Source: JAZGHN01 sp964496725
GTDB lineage: Bacteria > Chloroflexota > Dehalococcoidia > Dehalococcoidales > E44-bin46
Direction: 5' to 3'
DNA: 13,451 nt
Assembly (NCBI GenBank): GCA_964496725.1
Contig: CAZCAS010000028.1
Coordinates: 1 to 13,451 of the forward strand
Positions 1-7,699 of this stretch are shown one piece after another (within the stretch, counting starts at the first letter, position 1; the number at the start of each line of letters is the position of its first letter). The notes under the pieces are model-generated. The model was not told the DNA's origin. It searched no databases and was given only the letters and a program-made list of their open reading frames with translations. The translations under genes and the position numbers were made by a program.

Positions 1-231
1 TTCCTCGTCTTCATCGAGGTAAGAGCCAAAAAGAGCAGGGAGTTCGGCAGCCCGGAGGAGTCAATCACACCCGCCAAAAAGGGGAGGCTGATAGCTACTG
101 CTTACCACTATCGGCAGAGCCATGAGAACTTACCTCCCCTATGGCGCATCGACGTGGTAGCGGTAGAACTAGACCAGAAGGGGAAACCATCACGAATTGA
201 GCTCACCGAAAATGCGGTGAGCGAGGGGTGA
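1..231 (+). CDS. YraN/UPF0102 family nuclease-fold protein, C-terminal part
   Basis: The frame is open from the first base to a TGA at 229-231, giving the last 76 residues of a protein that starts outside the window. The segment beginning FLVFIEVRAKKSREFG, followed by a lysine-rich SITPAKKGRL stretch and RIDVVAVELD, matches the conserved second half of YraN/UPF0102 proteins. These are small (about 120 residues) predicted PD-(D/E)XK-fold nucleases of unsettled function. The ExK position of the fold is E-V-R here, a variant that occurs in the family. The N-terminal third, which should carry the first acidic residues, is off the window. The next gene starts 64 bases downstream on the same strand but has its own candidate promoter. 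The family call is by motif pattern and is fairly secure. Confidence 0.8.
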   Translation, partial: FLVFIEVRAKKSREFGSPEESITPAKKGRLIATAYHYRQSHENLPPLWRIDVVAVELDQKGKPSRIELTENAVSEG

Positions 232-243
232 AAGATACCCGTC

Positions 244-272
244 TTTACCCTGCAATTCAGCTATGATAAAAT
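244..272 (+). promoter_or_regulatory. Candidate sigma70-type promoter for the thiE run
   Basis: TTTACC (244-249) and TAAAAT (267-272) are separated by 17 bases and lie just upstream of the AAGGA ribosome site at 281-285. The -35 box matches the consensus at 4 of 6 and the -10 box at 5 of 6. The gap is too short to hold a TPP riboswitch. Confidence 0.4.
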
Positions 273-294
273 TAACCTTTAAGGAACTATAGAC

Positions 295-1365
295 ATGCCT
301 TCATCGGAATCAACATCAGGACAAATACTACGCATTATTGACGCCAATTTGAACCGTATTGGCGAGGGGCTTCGTCTTCTCGAGGATATAGCCCGCTTGC
401 TACTCAACGATGCCACCTTAAGCCAGCAATTAAAGACCATGCGCCACCAGATGGTGAAAGGCGACAGGTCATTTAACCAGCGACTCTTAAACGCTCGGGA
501 TTCAGAGAGTGATGTTGGCATCAACATCGAAGCCCCTGAACAGGATAAACAGAGAGGGTTACCCACTACAGTGGTGGCTAACTCCAGAAGGGTCCAGGAG
601 TCGTTGCGGACTATAGAGGAACTGGCCAAGGCTCCAGGTATGGCAATCAAATTAGACTCGGAGAAATTCAAACAAGCCCGGTTCGATTTATACTCCATAG
701 AGCGCAATCTACTAGCCAAGCTACTCCGCCAGGAAAAGATAAAGCATATATCAGGGCTCTACGTAATTATAGATACACAGGCTTTAAAGGGACGCAGTCA
801 CATCGAAGTAGCCAAACAGGTAATCCGCGGTGGCGCCAGAATCATTCAACTGCGCGACAAACTTACCCCTAAAAACAAGCTGCTACCCATCGCCCAACAA
901 CTCGAAAAGCTATGTGCCGAGCATGACGTGCTCTTTATAGTAAACGACTACCTCGACTTAGCCCTGGCCGCCGATGCCGATGGACTGCACCTGGGGCAGG
1001 ACGACCTGCCCACCAAGGCAACCCGCAAACTGCTGCCAATAGATAAGATTCTGGGCCGCTCCACCACCACTGTGGAGCAAGCCGTCGCTGCTGAAGCGGA
1101 CGGGGCCGACTATATTGCTGTTGGCTCAATATACCCCTCACCATCCAAAAAGGAGGCAAAGGTTGTCGGCTTAAAAACGCTGCGCCAGATTAGAGGGGCA
1201 GTCGCCTCGCCCCTGGTGGCTATTGGTGGCATCACCGCAGATAATGCCGCCGAAGTGATAGCTGCCGGCGCTAGCTCGGTAGCACTGATTAGTGCTATAT
1301 TAGAAGCCAAATCTGCCGAAGAAGCAGCCCGGCAAATAGCAACCAGAATTGAGGAAGCAAAATGA
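295..1365 (+). CDS. thiE: Bifunctional HMP-phosphate kinase (ThiD2) / thiamine phosphate synthase (ThiE)
   Basis: This cytosolic enzyme joins the pyrimidine and thiazole moieties to make thiamine monophosphate. Of its 356 residues, about 150-350 form a ThiE TIM barrel: QLRDK (185-189), VND (216-218), the GLHLGQDD loop (230-237), GRSTTT (254-259), GSIYPSPSK (277-285) and the phosphate-binding AIGGI (309-313). The extra N-terminal region (about 10-140, starting ILRIIDANLNRIGEGLRLLE) matches ThiD2, known as a monofunctional HMP-P kinase that is often fused to ThiE. The fusion would therefore carry out the HMP-P kinase step and the coupling step. ATG at 295 has AAGGA 9 bases upstream. The stop overlaps the next gene as ATGA, so the two are probably translationally coupled. 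ThiE is certain; ThiD2 activity is inferred from the family. Confidence 0.93.
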   Translation: MPSSESTSGQILRIIDANLNRIGEGLRLLEDIARLLLNDATLSQQLKTMRHQMVKGDRSFNQRLLNARDSESDVGINIEAPEQDKQRGLPTTVVANSRRVQESLRTIEELAKAPGMAIKLDSEKFKQARFDLYSIERNLLAKLLRQEKIKHISGLYVIIDTQALKGRSHIEVAKQVIRGGARIIQLRDKLTPKNKLLPIAQQLEKLCAEHDVLFIVNDYLDLALAADADGLHLGQDDLPTKATRKLLPIDKILGRSTTTVEQAVAAEADGADYIAVGSIYPSPSKKEAKVVGLKTLRQIRGAVASPLVAIGGITADNAAEVIAAGASSVALISAILEAKSAEEAARQIATRIEEAK

Positions 1366-2003
1366 GCGGACTAACCGATAACCTGGATTCAATTGCCGAA
1401 CAGATTCGAAACAGCTTTTCCGCCAAGGACACGGCAAGAGAAAAGGTGCTCCCCCTGTGCCGTGAAGCTATTCGCCACTGTAGCAATGCCATCCGCGCTG
1501 TGCACCGCCAGGAGTTCGACCAGGCTCAGGAACTACTCCAATCGGCCAAAAGCCTGCTCGAAGAGATAGAGAAAGCTATTTCTGGCCACAGTGAGCTTCG
1601 TGCCACCGGCTTTACCAGAGATGCCCAAAAGGAGTTTGCTGAAGGCAGCATTACCCTCGCCCTGGTAACAGGGAAACAACCCCCTACCCCTGATACGCTG
1701 GGTGTCGAGTCCGCTGCCTACCTGCATGGGCTAGGGGAAGCTGTCGGAGAGCTAAGACGCTACCTCCTCGATAGCATGAGGAAGGGTGACCTATCACGAG
1801 GTGAAGAACTACTATCTGCAATGGACGACATCTACAACATCCTAGTCACCATGGACTTTCCCGACGCCATAACTGGCGGCCTGCGCCGCACTACCGATGT
1901 GGTTCGCGGTATCCTAGAAAAGACACGCAGTGACCTGACCCTGGTTATGAGTAAAAAGGACCTCGAGCAAAGGTTGGGTAAATTTGATAGCAATCTGCAG
2001 TAG
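1362..2003 (+). CDS. Translin family nucleic-acid-binding protein
   Basis: A 213-residue, almost entirely helical protein. Its pattern matches translin/TRAX proteins and their archaeal and bacterial homologues: AREKVLPLCREAIRHCSNAI (25-44), a central DAQKEFAEG (87-95), YLHGLGEAVGELRR (120-133), MDDIY (154-158), and a C-terminal LRRTTDVVRGILEKTRSDL (174-192). Eukaryotic translin and TRAX form the C3PO complex that binds and cleaves single-stranded RNA; the prokaryotic role is poorly defined. E91 and E94 in KEFAEG have the spacing of the paired catalytic glutamates of TRAX, so nuclease activity is possible, but this is inference. ATG at 1362 overlaps the thiE stop, with GAGG 7 bases upstream. 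No second translin/TRAX gene lies nearby, so it may be a homo-oligomer. It contains no transmembrane segments or signal peptide. Confidence 0.85.
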   Translation: MSGLTDNLDSIAEQIRNSFSAKDTAREKVLPLCREAIRHCSNAIRAVHRQEFDQAQELLQSAKSLLEEIEKAISGHSELRATGFTRDAQKEFAEGSITLALVTGKQPPTPDTLGVESAAYLHGLGEAVGELRRYLLDSMRKGDLSRGEELLSAMDDIYNILVTMDFPDAITGGLRRTTDVVRGILEKTRSDLTLVMSKKDLEQRLGKFDSNLQ

Positions 2004-2043
2004 ATTGCTCCATTATTCTTTTTAGCTAGATAGGAGATTAAAA

Positions 2044-4086
2044 ATGAACCCGATGATAGTCGCAGTAATATGTGGCGCCGCCGGACTTGGTCTTGCCGGC
2101 TTTATGGCTTCTTATGTATTGAAACAGGACCAGGGCTCAGAGAAGATAAGAGAAATATCAGGCGCCATTAAAGAGGGCGCACTAGCCTTTCTAGGGAAAG
2201 AATACAGAATCCTGTTTATATTCGTAGCAGTGGTTGCCATTGTTCTGGGCGTAGTCCCTATGCTCGGTTGGTGGATAAGTCTGGCCTTCGTCTTTGGCGC
2301 TGGTTGCTCCGCTCTAGCTGGCTACATTGGCATGAACATGGCTATCAGAGCCAACGGCAGAACTGCTGCCGCCGCCCAAAAGAGCCTAAATGATGGTTTA
2401 AGGGTCTCCTTCCGCAGCGGAGCAGTAATGGGGCTGTGTGTTGTTGGCATTGGTATCCTCGGTCTGAGTGTACTCTTCTTCGCCTTTCACAACAACCCTG
2501 ATTTTCTAAAGATTATCCCCGGTTTTGGTTTCGGTGCCTCATCTGTAGCTATATTCGCCAGGGTAGGTGGGGGCATATTCACCAAGGCAGCTGACACCGG
2601 AGCAGACATAGTAGGCAAAGTGGAGAAGGAAATCCCCGAGGATGACTACCGAAACCCGGCGGTAATCGCCGATTTCGTCGGCGACAATGTTGGTGATGTG
2701 GCTGGCATGGGTGCTGACCTTTTTGAATCCTACGTCGACTCAATTATCGCCACCATGACACTGGGGATGATAGCCACTTTCTCCATCACCCTGGGCAAAC
2801 CGCTGGTGCCTAATATGGCTACAGCCTGGTTTCTGCCCATGATAGTAGCTGCTGGGGGCATTGTAGCCTCTATTATCAGCATATTCCTAGTGAAGGCAGG
2901 CAAAAAGGCGGATATGGGGTCCCTGCTCAACGCCCTCCGCCGAGGTAGTTTCTCAGCATCAGCCTTAACTGCAGGGTTCGCTTTCTTAGCCGTCCACTTC
3001 CTTCAAGCTGACATAGGTATATTCTGGGCTATTCTGGCCGGTCTCATTGCCGGCATATTAATAGGAGAGAGCACCAACTATTTTACCTCCTATGCCTATA
3101 AACCAACCCTCCAGGTCGCAAAATCATCTCAAACCGGAGCGGGGACACTTTTAACCAGTGGCTTTGCCAATGGTCTGATGAGCACCCTACCCCCTATTAT
3201 CATAGTGGCAGTTGCCATCATCGTTGCCCATCACTTCGCTGATATCTACGGCATCGCTATCGCCGGCGCTAGCATGCTATCAACTCTGGGCATACAGGAT
3301 GCCACTGATGCTTACGGACCCGTAGCCGACAACGCTGGCGGGATAGTTGAGATGTCAGGGCTACCTCCAGAAATCAGGGAGCGGACCGATGCCCTAGATT
3401 CACTAGGTAACACTACAGCGGCAACCGGTAAAGGATTTGCCATCGGCGCCGCCGGGCTAACCGCCTTAGCCCTGCTACTATCTTATGCCCAGGCAGCAGG
3501 CATTAAGTTTGCTGCGATTAGCTTACTTGACCCCCATGTTATTGTCGGTATCCTCCTAGGAGTTATGCTGCCAGCCATTTTCTGCGCCATGACCCTGAAT
3601 GCCGTAGGCAAGACCAGTTTTTCCATAGTTAACGAGGTTCGCCGCCAATTTCGCGAGATAAAGGGGCTGATGGAGGGAGAGGCAAAACCTGAGTATAGTA
3701 AATGTGTAGCTATCTGCGCTACAGACGCCATAAAGCAAATGGTTGCTCCCGGCATAATGACAATAGTGGTACCTATCGCTATAGGCATCGTATTGGGACC
3801 ACTTGCCCTTGGCGGGTTCCTAATCGGAGCTGTCGGTTGTGGCTTTGTTCTGGCTGTTACCTTCGCCAATGCTGGTGGCTCCTGGGACAATGCCAAGAAG
3901 TGGATAGAAAAAGGCGCTTTCGGGGGTAAGGGCTCAGACGCTCATAAAGCAGCAGTTATTGGTGATACAGTGGGTGACCCCATGAAAGACACATCAGGAC
4001 CGTCCTTGAATATCATGATAAAGCTAATGTCAATAGTAGCACTGGTTATAGCGCCGATGTTAGTTGCCTTTGGTGGGTTAATCTAA
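2044..4086 (+). CDS. hppA: Membrane-bound ion-translocating pyrophosphatase (potassium-dependent type)
   Basis: A polytopic membrane protein (680 residues, the usual length, about 16 hydrophobic segments) that hydrolyses pyrophosphate and pumps Na+ or H+ outward. Active-site signatures are present: D-rich KAADTGADIVGKVE (181-194), GDNVGD (213-218), GNTT (455-458) and GDTVGDPMKDTSGPS (640-654), with Met where Phe is usual in GDPFKDT. A459 and G462 occupy the positions that are Lys and Thr in potassium-independent enzymes, indicating the potassium-stimulated subfamily. The sixth helix reads LFESYVDS: E228 sits where Na+-pumping enzymes carry their ion-gate glutamate, and D232 sits where plant-type proton pumps carry theirs, so the ion cannot be assigned safely. 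ATG at 2044 follows AGGAG (2032-2036) at 7 bases. It lies 40 bases after the translin gene and may share its transcript. Confidence 0.97.
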   Translation: MNPMIVAVICGAAGLGLAGFMASYVLKQDQGSEKIREISGAIKEGALAFLGKEYRILFIFVAVVAIVLGVVPMLGWWISLAFVFGAGCSALAGYIGMNMAIRANGRTAAAAQKSLNDGLRVSFRSGAVMGLCVVGIGILGLSVLFFAFHNNPDFLKIIPGFGFGASSVAIFARVGGGIFTKAADTGADIVGKVEKEIPEDDYRNPAVIADFVGDNVGDVAGMGADLFESYVDSIIATMTLGMIATFSITLGKPLVPNMATAWFLPMIVAAGGIVASIISIFLVKAGKKADMGSLLNALRRGSFSASALTAGFAFLAVHFLQADIGIFWAILAGLIAGILIGESTNYFTSYAYKPTLQVAKSSQTGAGTLLTSGFANGLMSTLPPIIIVAVAIIVAHHFADIYGIAIAGASMLSTLGIQDATDAYGPVADNAGGIVEMSGLPPEIRERTDALDSLGNTTAATGKGFAIGAAGLTALALLLSYAQAAGIKFAAISLLDPHVIVGILLGVMLPAIFCAMTLNAVGKTSFSIVNEVRRQFREIKGLMEGEAKPEYSKCVAICATDAIKQMVAPGIMTIVVPIAIGIVLGPLALGGFLIGAVGCGFVLAVTFANAGGSWDNAKKWIEKGAFGGKGSDAHKAAVIGDTVGDPMKDTSGPSLNIMIKLMSIVALVIAPMLVAFGGLI

Positions 4087-4094
4087 GGGCAAGG

Positions 4095-4715
4095 TCAACC
4101 TTGAAGGTAAGGGTTGCCACTGCGCTCAGCGCCAATGGTGGTTTCATCGCCGTGACCGGGGTAAACAACAGTATTATCGGGTAGCGTCATCAGCTTGGTC
4201 TGGATACTGTTCATCAGTTGATTATCATTACCGCCGGGTAAGTCAGCCCTGCCGATACTATAACGGAATAATGTATCCCCACTGAATACCACCCCCTGCC
4301 CCAACAGGCAGATACCACCCGGCGTGTGACCCGGGGTATGGAGAACCTCGAAGTGCAAATCAGCAAAGTCTATGCTATCTCCCTCCCTCAATAATCTGTC
4401 CGGGGGAGGGGGGGCAGGATAAAAAAGACCGAACACCGCAGCTAAAGGCTGCGTCTTGAGAGAGCCAGCGTCATCGCCATGTACAGCCAATTCAGCACCG
4501 GTTGCCTCCTTGACCTCTTTTAAGGCACCGATATGGTCCATATGGCCATGGGTCAACACGATAAGCTTTATGTCAAGTCCGAGCTCATCCACCTTCTTCA
4601 AAATCTCCTTAGCCCTGTCAGCGGGGTCAATTATCATCCCTTCCCTATTAGATTGAGAGCCCACAATATAGCAGTTAGTTTCTAAAGGTCCTAATACCAG
4701 TCTCTCAACAATCAC
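4095..4715 (-). CDS. MBL-fold metallo-hydrolase, glyoxalase II-like
   Basis: A 206-residue soluble protein of the metallo-beta-lactamase superfamily. All metal ligands of the dinuclear site are visible: HGHMDH (56-61), H130 in HTPGHT, D147 in GDTLF and H188 in YPGHGDE. The GRADLPGG segment and the ending GAERSGNPYL are typical of the small hydroxyacylglutathione-hydrolase-like group. These often act on thioesters, but the glutathione-binding C-terminal domain of true glyoxalase II is absent, so the substrate is unknown. Translation starts at GTG (4715), supported by a GGGGG ribosome site (4723-4727) 7 bases upstream; no ATG fits better. It is convergent with hppA, with only 8 bases between the stops, and divergent from glyQS. 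Confidence 0.9.
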   Translation of the reverse strand: MIVERLVLGPLETNCYIVGSQSNREGMIIDPADRAKEILKKVDELGLDIKLIVLTHGHMDHIGALKEVKEATGAELAVHGDDAGSLKTQPLAAVFGLFYPAPPPPDRLLREGDSIDFADLHFEVLHTPGHTPGGICLLGQGVVFSGDTLFRYSIGRADLPGGNDNQLMNSIQTKLMTLPDNTVVYPGHGDETTIGAERSGNPYLQG

Positions 4716-4745
4716 TTTTATACCCCCTAGCCGAAATAGTTTTAC

Positions 4746-4775
4746 ATTCTAACATTAAACAAAAGCCTATGCCAA
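4746..4775 (-). promoter_or_regulatory. Candidate promoter for the MBL-fold hydrolase
   Basis: Reading the minus strand, TTGGCA (4775-4770) and TAGAAT (4751-4746) are separated by 18 bases; each matches the consensus at 5 of 6. The predicted start of transcription near 4739 leaves a leader of about 24 bases before the GTG at 4715. Confidence 0.55.
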
Positions 4776-4818
4776 GAGTTAAAGGACATACCAACTAAAA
4801 CCGAGCAGTACCTCTGCT

Positions 4819-4847
4819 TTGCAAAGCTCACTATTTTAGGCTACAAT
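4819..4847 (+). promoter_or_regulatory. Candidate promoter for glycyl-tRNA synthetase
   Basis: TTGCAA (4819-4824) and TACAAT (4842-4847) are separated by exactly 17 bases. The predicted transcription start near 4854 gives a leader of about 37 bases, too short for a T-box or any other large leader regulator. Confidence 0.65.
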
Positions 4848-4876
4848 GCTTACCAGCAATACTTGCTAAAAATACC

Positions 4877-4882
4877 AGGGAG
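4877..4882 (+). promoter_or_regulatory. Ribosome binding site that supports the TTG start of glyQS
   Basis: AGGGAG lies 8 bases before TTG at 4891. The competing ATG at 4921 has only AAAGG at 4911-4915 with 5 bases of spacing. The TTG start is therefore preferred, though the ATG would also give a complete enzyme. Confidence 0.55.
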
Positions 4883-4890
4883 CGATAGCA

Positions 4891-6264
4891 TTGACTGAAC
4901 AGGCACAATCAAAGGTTGACATGGAAAAAATCGTGTCGCTCTGCCAGCGGCGCGGTTTCATTTTCCCCAGCAGTGAAATCTACGGCGGTTTATCCAGTTG
5001 CTGGGACTATGGGCCACTGGGAGTAGAGCTGAAGAGGAATATCAAACAAGCCTGGTGGCGAGCCGTGGTTCAGGAACGCGATGACATGGTGGGGCTGGAC
5101 GCCAGCATCCTGATGCACCCACAAGTATGGGCAGCCAGCGGACACCTCGAAGGATTTGCCGACCCTCTGGTCGAGTGCAAGAACTGCCACCTGAGATGGC
5201 GAGGCGACGACTTAAATAACGAGACCTGCCCCTCCTGCGGCGGAGAATTAACCGAGCCCCGCATGTTCAACCTGATGTTCAAGACCTTTATGGGGCCTGT
5301 CGAGGATGAAGCAAGTGTAGTTTATCTCCGCCCCGAAACCGCCCAGGGTATGTTCGTCAACTTCCAGAATGTGCTCAATACCACCAGAAAGAGGCTGCCC
5401 TTCGGCATCGCCCAGATAGGCAAAGCCTTCCGCAACGAAATCACCACCGGCAACTTCATCTTCCGCAGTCGGGAATTCGAGCAGATGGAGATTGAATACT
5501 TCGTTAAGCCGGATACCGACAAGAAGTGGTTCGACTACTGGCTCCAGGAACGGTTCAACTGGTATCTGAAACTGGGCATTAAAAAGGAGAACCTCAAGCT
5601 GCGCCAACATATGTCACGAGAGCTGGCCCACTATGCCAAAGACTGCTATGACATTGATTATCTGTTCCCTATGGGCTGGTCTGAATTAGAGGGCATCGCC
5701 AACCGCAGCGATTTCGACCTTGTTCAGCACACCAAGCACAGCGGCAGGGCTCTAAGCTACTTCGATGAAGAGAGTAAAGAGCATATCACCCCCTATATCA
5801 TCGAGCCGTCAGCAGGGGTAGACCGCTCAGCCCTGGCTTTTCTCTGCGATGCCTACGACGAGGACATAGCCGAGGGGGAACCGAGGGTGGTCCTCCGCTT
5901 CCACCCCGACCTCGCCCCCATCAAGGTGGCGGTACTGCCGTTAAGCAGGAAGGAGACACTGGCGACGCCGGCCAAACAGATATATGCCGACCTGCGCCAG
6001 TGCTGGATGGCAAGCTATGACGATGCCCAGAGCATCGGGCGCCGTTACCGCCGCCAGGACGAGATAGGCACCCCCTTCTCCATTACCATCGACTTCCAAA
6101 CACTTGAAGATGAACAGGTCACCATCCGAGAACGGGACAGCATGAACCAGATACGAGTCCCGATAAGCGAGCTGAAGACAACACTGGCAGCCAAGCTCGG
6201 CGGGGAAGACCTCTTCGTCCTGCCCCCTGGCGGGAAGGTGTGGAAGGAAGGGGAAAATGGGTAA
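4891..6264 (+). CDS. glyQS: Glycine--tRNA ligase, single-chain (alpha2) type
   Basis: A class II aminoacyl-tRNA synthetase of 457 residues that charges tRNA-Gly; it belongs to the single-chain dimeric type, not the alpha2beta2 type. The N-terminal KIVSLCQRRGFIFPSSEIYGG region (13-33) and YGPLG (40-44) are followed by a zinc-ribbon-like insertion with C96, C99, C113 and C116. Next come RPETAQG (147-153), motif 2 with FRNEI (180-184), the glycine-recognition MGWSELEGIANRSDFDL region (261-277), motif 3 around EPSAGVDRSALAF (305-317), and a C-terminal anticodon-binding domain (about 343-457). Length is usual for the family. The start is TTG at 4891 with its own ribosome site; ATG at 4921 is the alternative. 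It stands alone behind its own promoter. Confidence 0.97.
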   Translation: MTEQAQSKVDMEKIVSLCQRRGFIFPSSEIYGGLSSCWDYGPLGVELKRNIKQAWWRAVVQERDDMVGLDASILMHPQVWAASGHLEGFADPLVECKNCHLRWRGDDLNNETCPSCGGELTEPRMFNLMFKTFMGPVEDEASVVYLRPETAQGMFVNFQNVLNTTRKRLPFGIAQIGKAFRNEITTGNFIFRSREFEQMEIEYFVKPDTDKKWFDYWLQERFNWYLKLGIKKENLKLRQHMSRELAHYAKDCYDIDYLFPMGWSELEGIANRSDFDLVQHTKHSGRALSYFDEESKEHITPYIIEPSAGVDRSALAFLCDAYDEDIAEGEPRVVLRFHPDLAPIKVAVLPLSRKETLATPAKQIYADLRQCWMASYDDAQSIGRRYRRQDEIGTPFSITIDFQTLEDEQVTIRERDSMNQIRVPISELKTTLAAKLGGEDLFVLPPGGKVWKEGENG

Positions 6265-6403
6265 AAACCCTTTAGCGAGATTTGAGGAACAATCCGAGGC
6301 TAAATAGACGCCGGTCAGGCGCGAATTGTTTCTAATGTTATGCCAAGATGGTAACCTAGCCCCTCTCTTTACTTTGTGGGGGATGCTGTAAATTATAATA
6401 CCT

Positions 6404-6431
6404 TACTATCGTAATGATCGTTAATGTAGTA
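6404..6431. promoter_or_regulatory. Imperfect 28-bp dyad, candidate operator of the methyltransferase cassette
   Basis: The dyad is centred on GATC (6416-6419). Outer arms TACTA (6404-6408) and TAGTA (6427-6431) pair, inner arms TAA (6412-6414) and TTA (6421-6423) pair, and 10 of 14 positions are symmetric. Its right edge overlaps the TATAAT at 6430-6435, the geometry of a regulator site. The binding protein is unknown; self-regulation by the downstream methyltransferase is one possibility. A chance dyad in A+T-rich DNA cannot be excluded. Confidence 0.4.
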
Positions 6432-6435
6432 TAAT
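6430..6435 (+). promoter_or_regulatory. Candidate -10 box for the methyltransferase gene
   Basis: A perfect TATAAT about 26 bases before the ATG at 6462, without a convincing -35 box at 15-19 bases spacing. A second perfect TATAAT at 6394-6399 also lacks a -35 partner. Weak -35 boxes often go with activator dependence, which fits the overlapping dyad, but this is inference. The rest of the 6265-6461 gap holds nothing else I can support. Confidence 0.4.
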
Positions 6436-6461
6436 GGTTATAAAACTGGGGTAGTCGTAAG

Positions 6462-7673
6462 ATGGTAATTGAAGAGGCGGTAATATTTCGAGAATTGATG
6501 CCTGAAATACCTTCGACCACGTACGCTACCTTCGGCCTTTACAAGTATCCAGCCAAATTCATTCCCCAAGTTATTGCCTACGCACTGAAGACTTATGGTC
6601 GTTCTGGCATGAGTATATTTGACCCATTTGCGGGTTATGGGACAGTGGGAACAGTAGCCAGACTTTGCGGAAACAGCTATGAACTTTGGGACTTAAATCC
6701 TCTTCTCAAATATCTCCATTCTATTGCTATCATGTGTCCCGTAACAGTGGATTCAGACGCCCTTGTACGAAACATGATGGCACACAGGGAATCTTTTAGA
6801 CCGGATTGGTCAAATATTGCTTACTGGTATCCCGAAGAATTTCTGCCGATGTTATCTAATGCTTGGGGATTCTATCATTCCTTAGAGGATGAAGAATTAA
6901 GACGGCTTCTCCTTATTCCGCTTCTTAAAACAACCCGCTATTTTTCTTATAACGATGAGAAACGCCAGAAGCTGTCTCGGTCACCCTTAGCAGAGAAAAG
7001 AGTAAATAGACTAGAGTGCCAGGATTGGCAACAAATGTTTTCTAGTATGGTCTTAAAGGCTATAAACCAAATACTAATCAGATTGGAGGAATATCAGAGG
7101 CTAGAACCAAAACCAGTCGAGCATACTATTCGGGCTGGCATCAATGCTCTTACGACTGACCTTGAGGAAGAGCGTGACATCCTAATTACGTCTCCACCTT
7201 ACTTGCAGGCTCAGGAATATATTCGTGCTTCAAAAATGGACCTTTTCTGGCTCGGCTATTCAGAGGTCAACATCAAGGAACTAGGTAAAAAGGAATTCCC
7301 CTATCAAGATGTCTCCAGTATTCCCATTCATTCAAGTACCTATTTCCGATGTTTAGAAGACATCGAGGAACCACATATGATTCGGCTCTACCAACAATAC
7401 TTTTTTGGTGTTTTAGGAACACTTTCCCATCTTCAAGAACACATATCCAAAAATCTTCTTCTATTCCTTGGGCCAGCTACCATTAGAACAAATCCAGTAC
7501 CTATTGACCGTATATTTGCTGAGCACTTCGAGGCTCTGGGGTGGAAACATGAAGCCACTCTGGTTGACACAATTGTCGCACGGGCGATGTTCTTTTATAA
7601 GCTTAATCCAGCAACAGGGGTAAAAGATAGGCGTATGTCAACAGAGCATTTGGTAGTTCTTTCAAGGAAGTGA
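6462..7673 (+). CDS. Site-specific DNA methyltransferase (N4-cytosine or N6-adenine type)
   Basis: A 403-residue S-adenosylmethionine-dependent amino-methyltransferase. YKYPAKFIPQVIAYAL (27-42) fits the segment that precedes motif I. Motif I is DPFAGYGT (54-61) and WDLNP (76-80) gives the acidic residue for the cofactor. The catalytic motif IV is TSPPYL (243-248), followed by AQEYIRASKMDLFWLGY, a typical continuation. Motif I before motif IV, with about 180 residues between them that could hold target recognition, suggests alpha-type order. SPPY is more usual for N4-cytosine enzymes, so m4C is the better guess. ATG at 6462 has a weak GGGG (6448-6451) 10 bases upstream. The gene is more A+T-rich than glyQS or sbcD and is followed after 26 bases by a small nuclease-like gene, suggesting a transferred restriction-modification pair. 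Confidence 0.85.
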   Translation: MVIEEAVIFRELMPEIPSTTYATFGLYKYPAKFIPQVIAYALKTYGRSGMSIFDPFAGYGTVGTVARLCGNSYELWDLNPLLKYLHSIAIMCPVTVDSDALVRNMMAHRESFRPDWSNIAYWYPEEFLPMLSNAWGFYHSLEDEELRRLLLIPLLKTTRYFSYNDEKRQKLSRSPLAEKRVNRLECQDWQQMFSSMVLKAINQILIRLEEYQRLEPKPVEHTIRAGINALTTDLEEERDILITSPPYLQAQEYIRASKMDLFWLGYSEVNIKELGKKEFPYQDVSSIPIHSSTYFRCLEDIEEPHMIRLYQQYFFGVLGTLSHLQEHISKNLLLFLGPATIRTNPVPIDRIFAEHFEALGWKHEATLVDTIVARAMFFYKLNPATGVKDRRMSTEHLVVLSRK

Positions 7674-7699
7674 GTATCTAAAGCGAGGTTAGTGCGAAC

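Noticed and set aside
232..294. TPP riboswitch upstream of the thiamine gene
   Set aside because: The 63-base gap is too short for a TPP aptamer plus expression platform, and no aptamer core was seen.
4087..4104. Bidirectional terminator between hppA and the MBL gene
   Set aside because: CAAGG/CCTTG gives only a 5-bp stem, lacks a T tract and overlaps the MBL stop codon.
4716..4890. T-box leader upstream of glycyl-tRNA synthetase
   Set aside because: No T-box sequence or terminator/antiterminator pair is visible, and the predicted leader is only about 37 bases.
6259..6321. Terminators after glyQS (GGGT/ACCC and CGCC/GGCG hairpins)
   Set aside because: Both stems are only 4 bp; neither has a proper T tract, and the first overlaps the stop codon.
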